Part shown: piece by piece, positions 33,773 to 33,773 of the stretch
How the letters are laid out: the number at the start of each line of letters is the position of its first letter
Position numbering within the stretch: the stretch's first letter is position 1
Assembly (NCBI GenBank): GCA_934747805.1
Contig: CAKVHC010000011.1
Coordinates: 1-33,773, forward strand
Direction of reading: 5' to 3'
DNA length: 33,773 bases
From: an uncultured Clostridia bacterium
GTDB taxonomy: Bacteria > Bacillota > Clostridia > Christensenellales > UBA1242
Program-made: the position numbers and the translations under genes
Notes under the pieces: model-generated
Seen by the model: only the letters and a program-made list of their open reading frames with translations
Databases searched by the model: none
What the model was told of the DNA's origin: nothing

Positions 33773-33773
33773 G

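Overview
This window reads as a chromosomal segment of an endospore-forming, low-GC Bacillota of the class Clostridia, probably an uncultured gut-type lineage. It carries spo0A, spoIIR, a sleB-ypeB pair and a SipL-like spore coat protein, together with a T-box aminoacyl-tRNA synthetase leader, murB/whiA/dnaE and greA. Stop codons behave as in the standard code. I see no phage, insertion sequence, CRISPR array, tRNA or rRNA.

Layout. 1-2640 (minus strand): a T-box-controlled glyS-hisS operon; hisS runs off the left edge. 2644-4473 (minus): uvrC. 4601-11021 (plus): a tightly packed run of an orphan solute-binding-like protein, murB, whiA and dnaE, closed by a bidirectional terminator. 11058-12662 (minus): a DUF362/ferredoxin protein and a small DUF378 membrane protein. 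12751-14134 (plus): a small conserved protein, greA and a hypothetical protein. 14259-15653 (minus): a lipoprotein. 15938-17352 (plus): a two-domain hypothetical protein and a 48-residue YjzC-like protein. 17458-18969 (minus): an acidic zinc-ribbon protein and spo0A. 19227-23624 (plus): the sporulation block, with a sipL-like gene, then spoIIR-sleB-ypeB with 8-bp gaps. 23625-24066: a very AT-rich gap with a terminator and a promoter. 24067-33647 (plus): a three-gene operon for a 2679-residue membrane-anchored surface protein with Ig-like repeats, an Smr-like small protein and a membrane protein with internal repeats. A terminator and a promoter for a gene outside the window close the segment.

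How the parts work together. The left third is housekeeping: translation charging controlled by glycyl-tRNA, DNA repair, peptidoglycan precursor synthesis, replication and transcript-cleavage rescue. The middle-right block is sporulation: the master regulator Spo0A is divergent from a coat-assembly gene, followed by the forespore signal SpoIIR and the germination lytic pair SleB/YpeB. The right end is a cell-surface operon.

The observations I rate highest are: (1) a glyS T-box whose promoter leaves room only for a 7-bp specifier hairpin, apparently an ultrashort Stem I in front of a transcriptional terminator; (2) near-consensus promoters whose predicted start site falls on the start codon of uvrC, whiA and probably a small gene at 12751, suggesting recurrent leaderless mRNAs in a genome that otherwise uses strong Shine-Dalgarno sites; (3) the giant surface protein, Smr-like protein and repeat protein operon; and (4) an abrupt I/N/K-rich, AT-rich patch inside murB.
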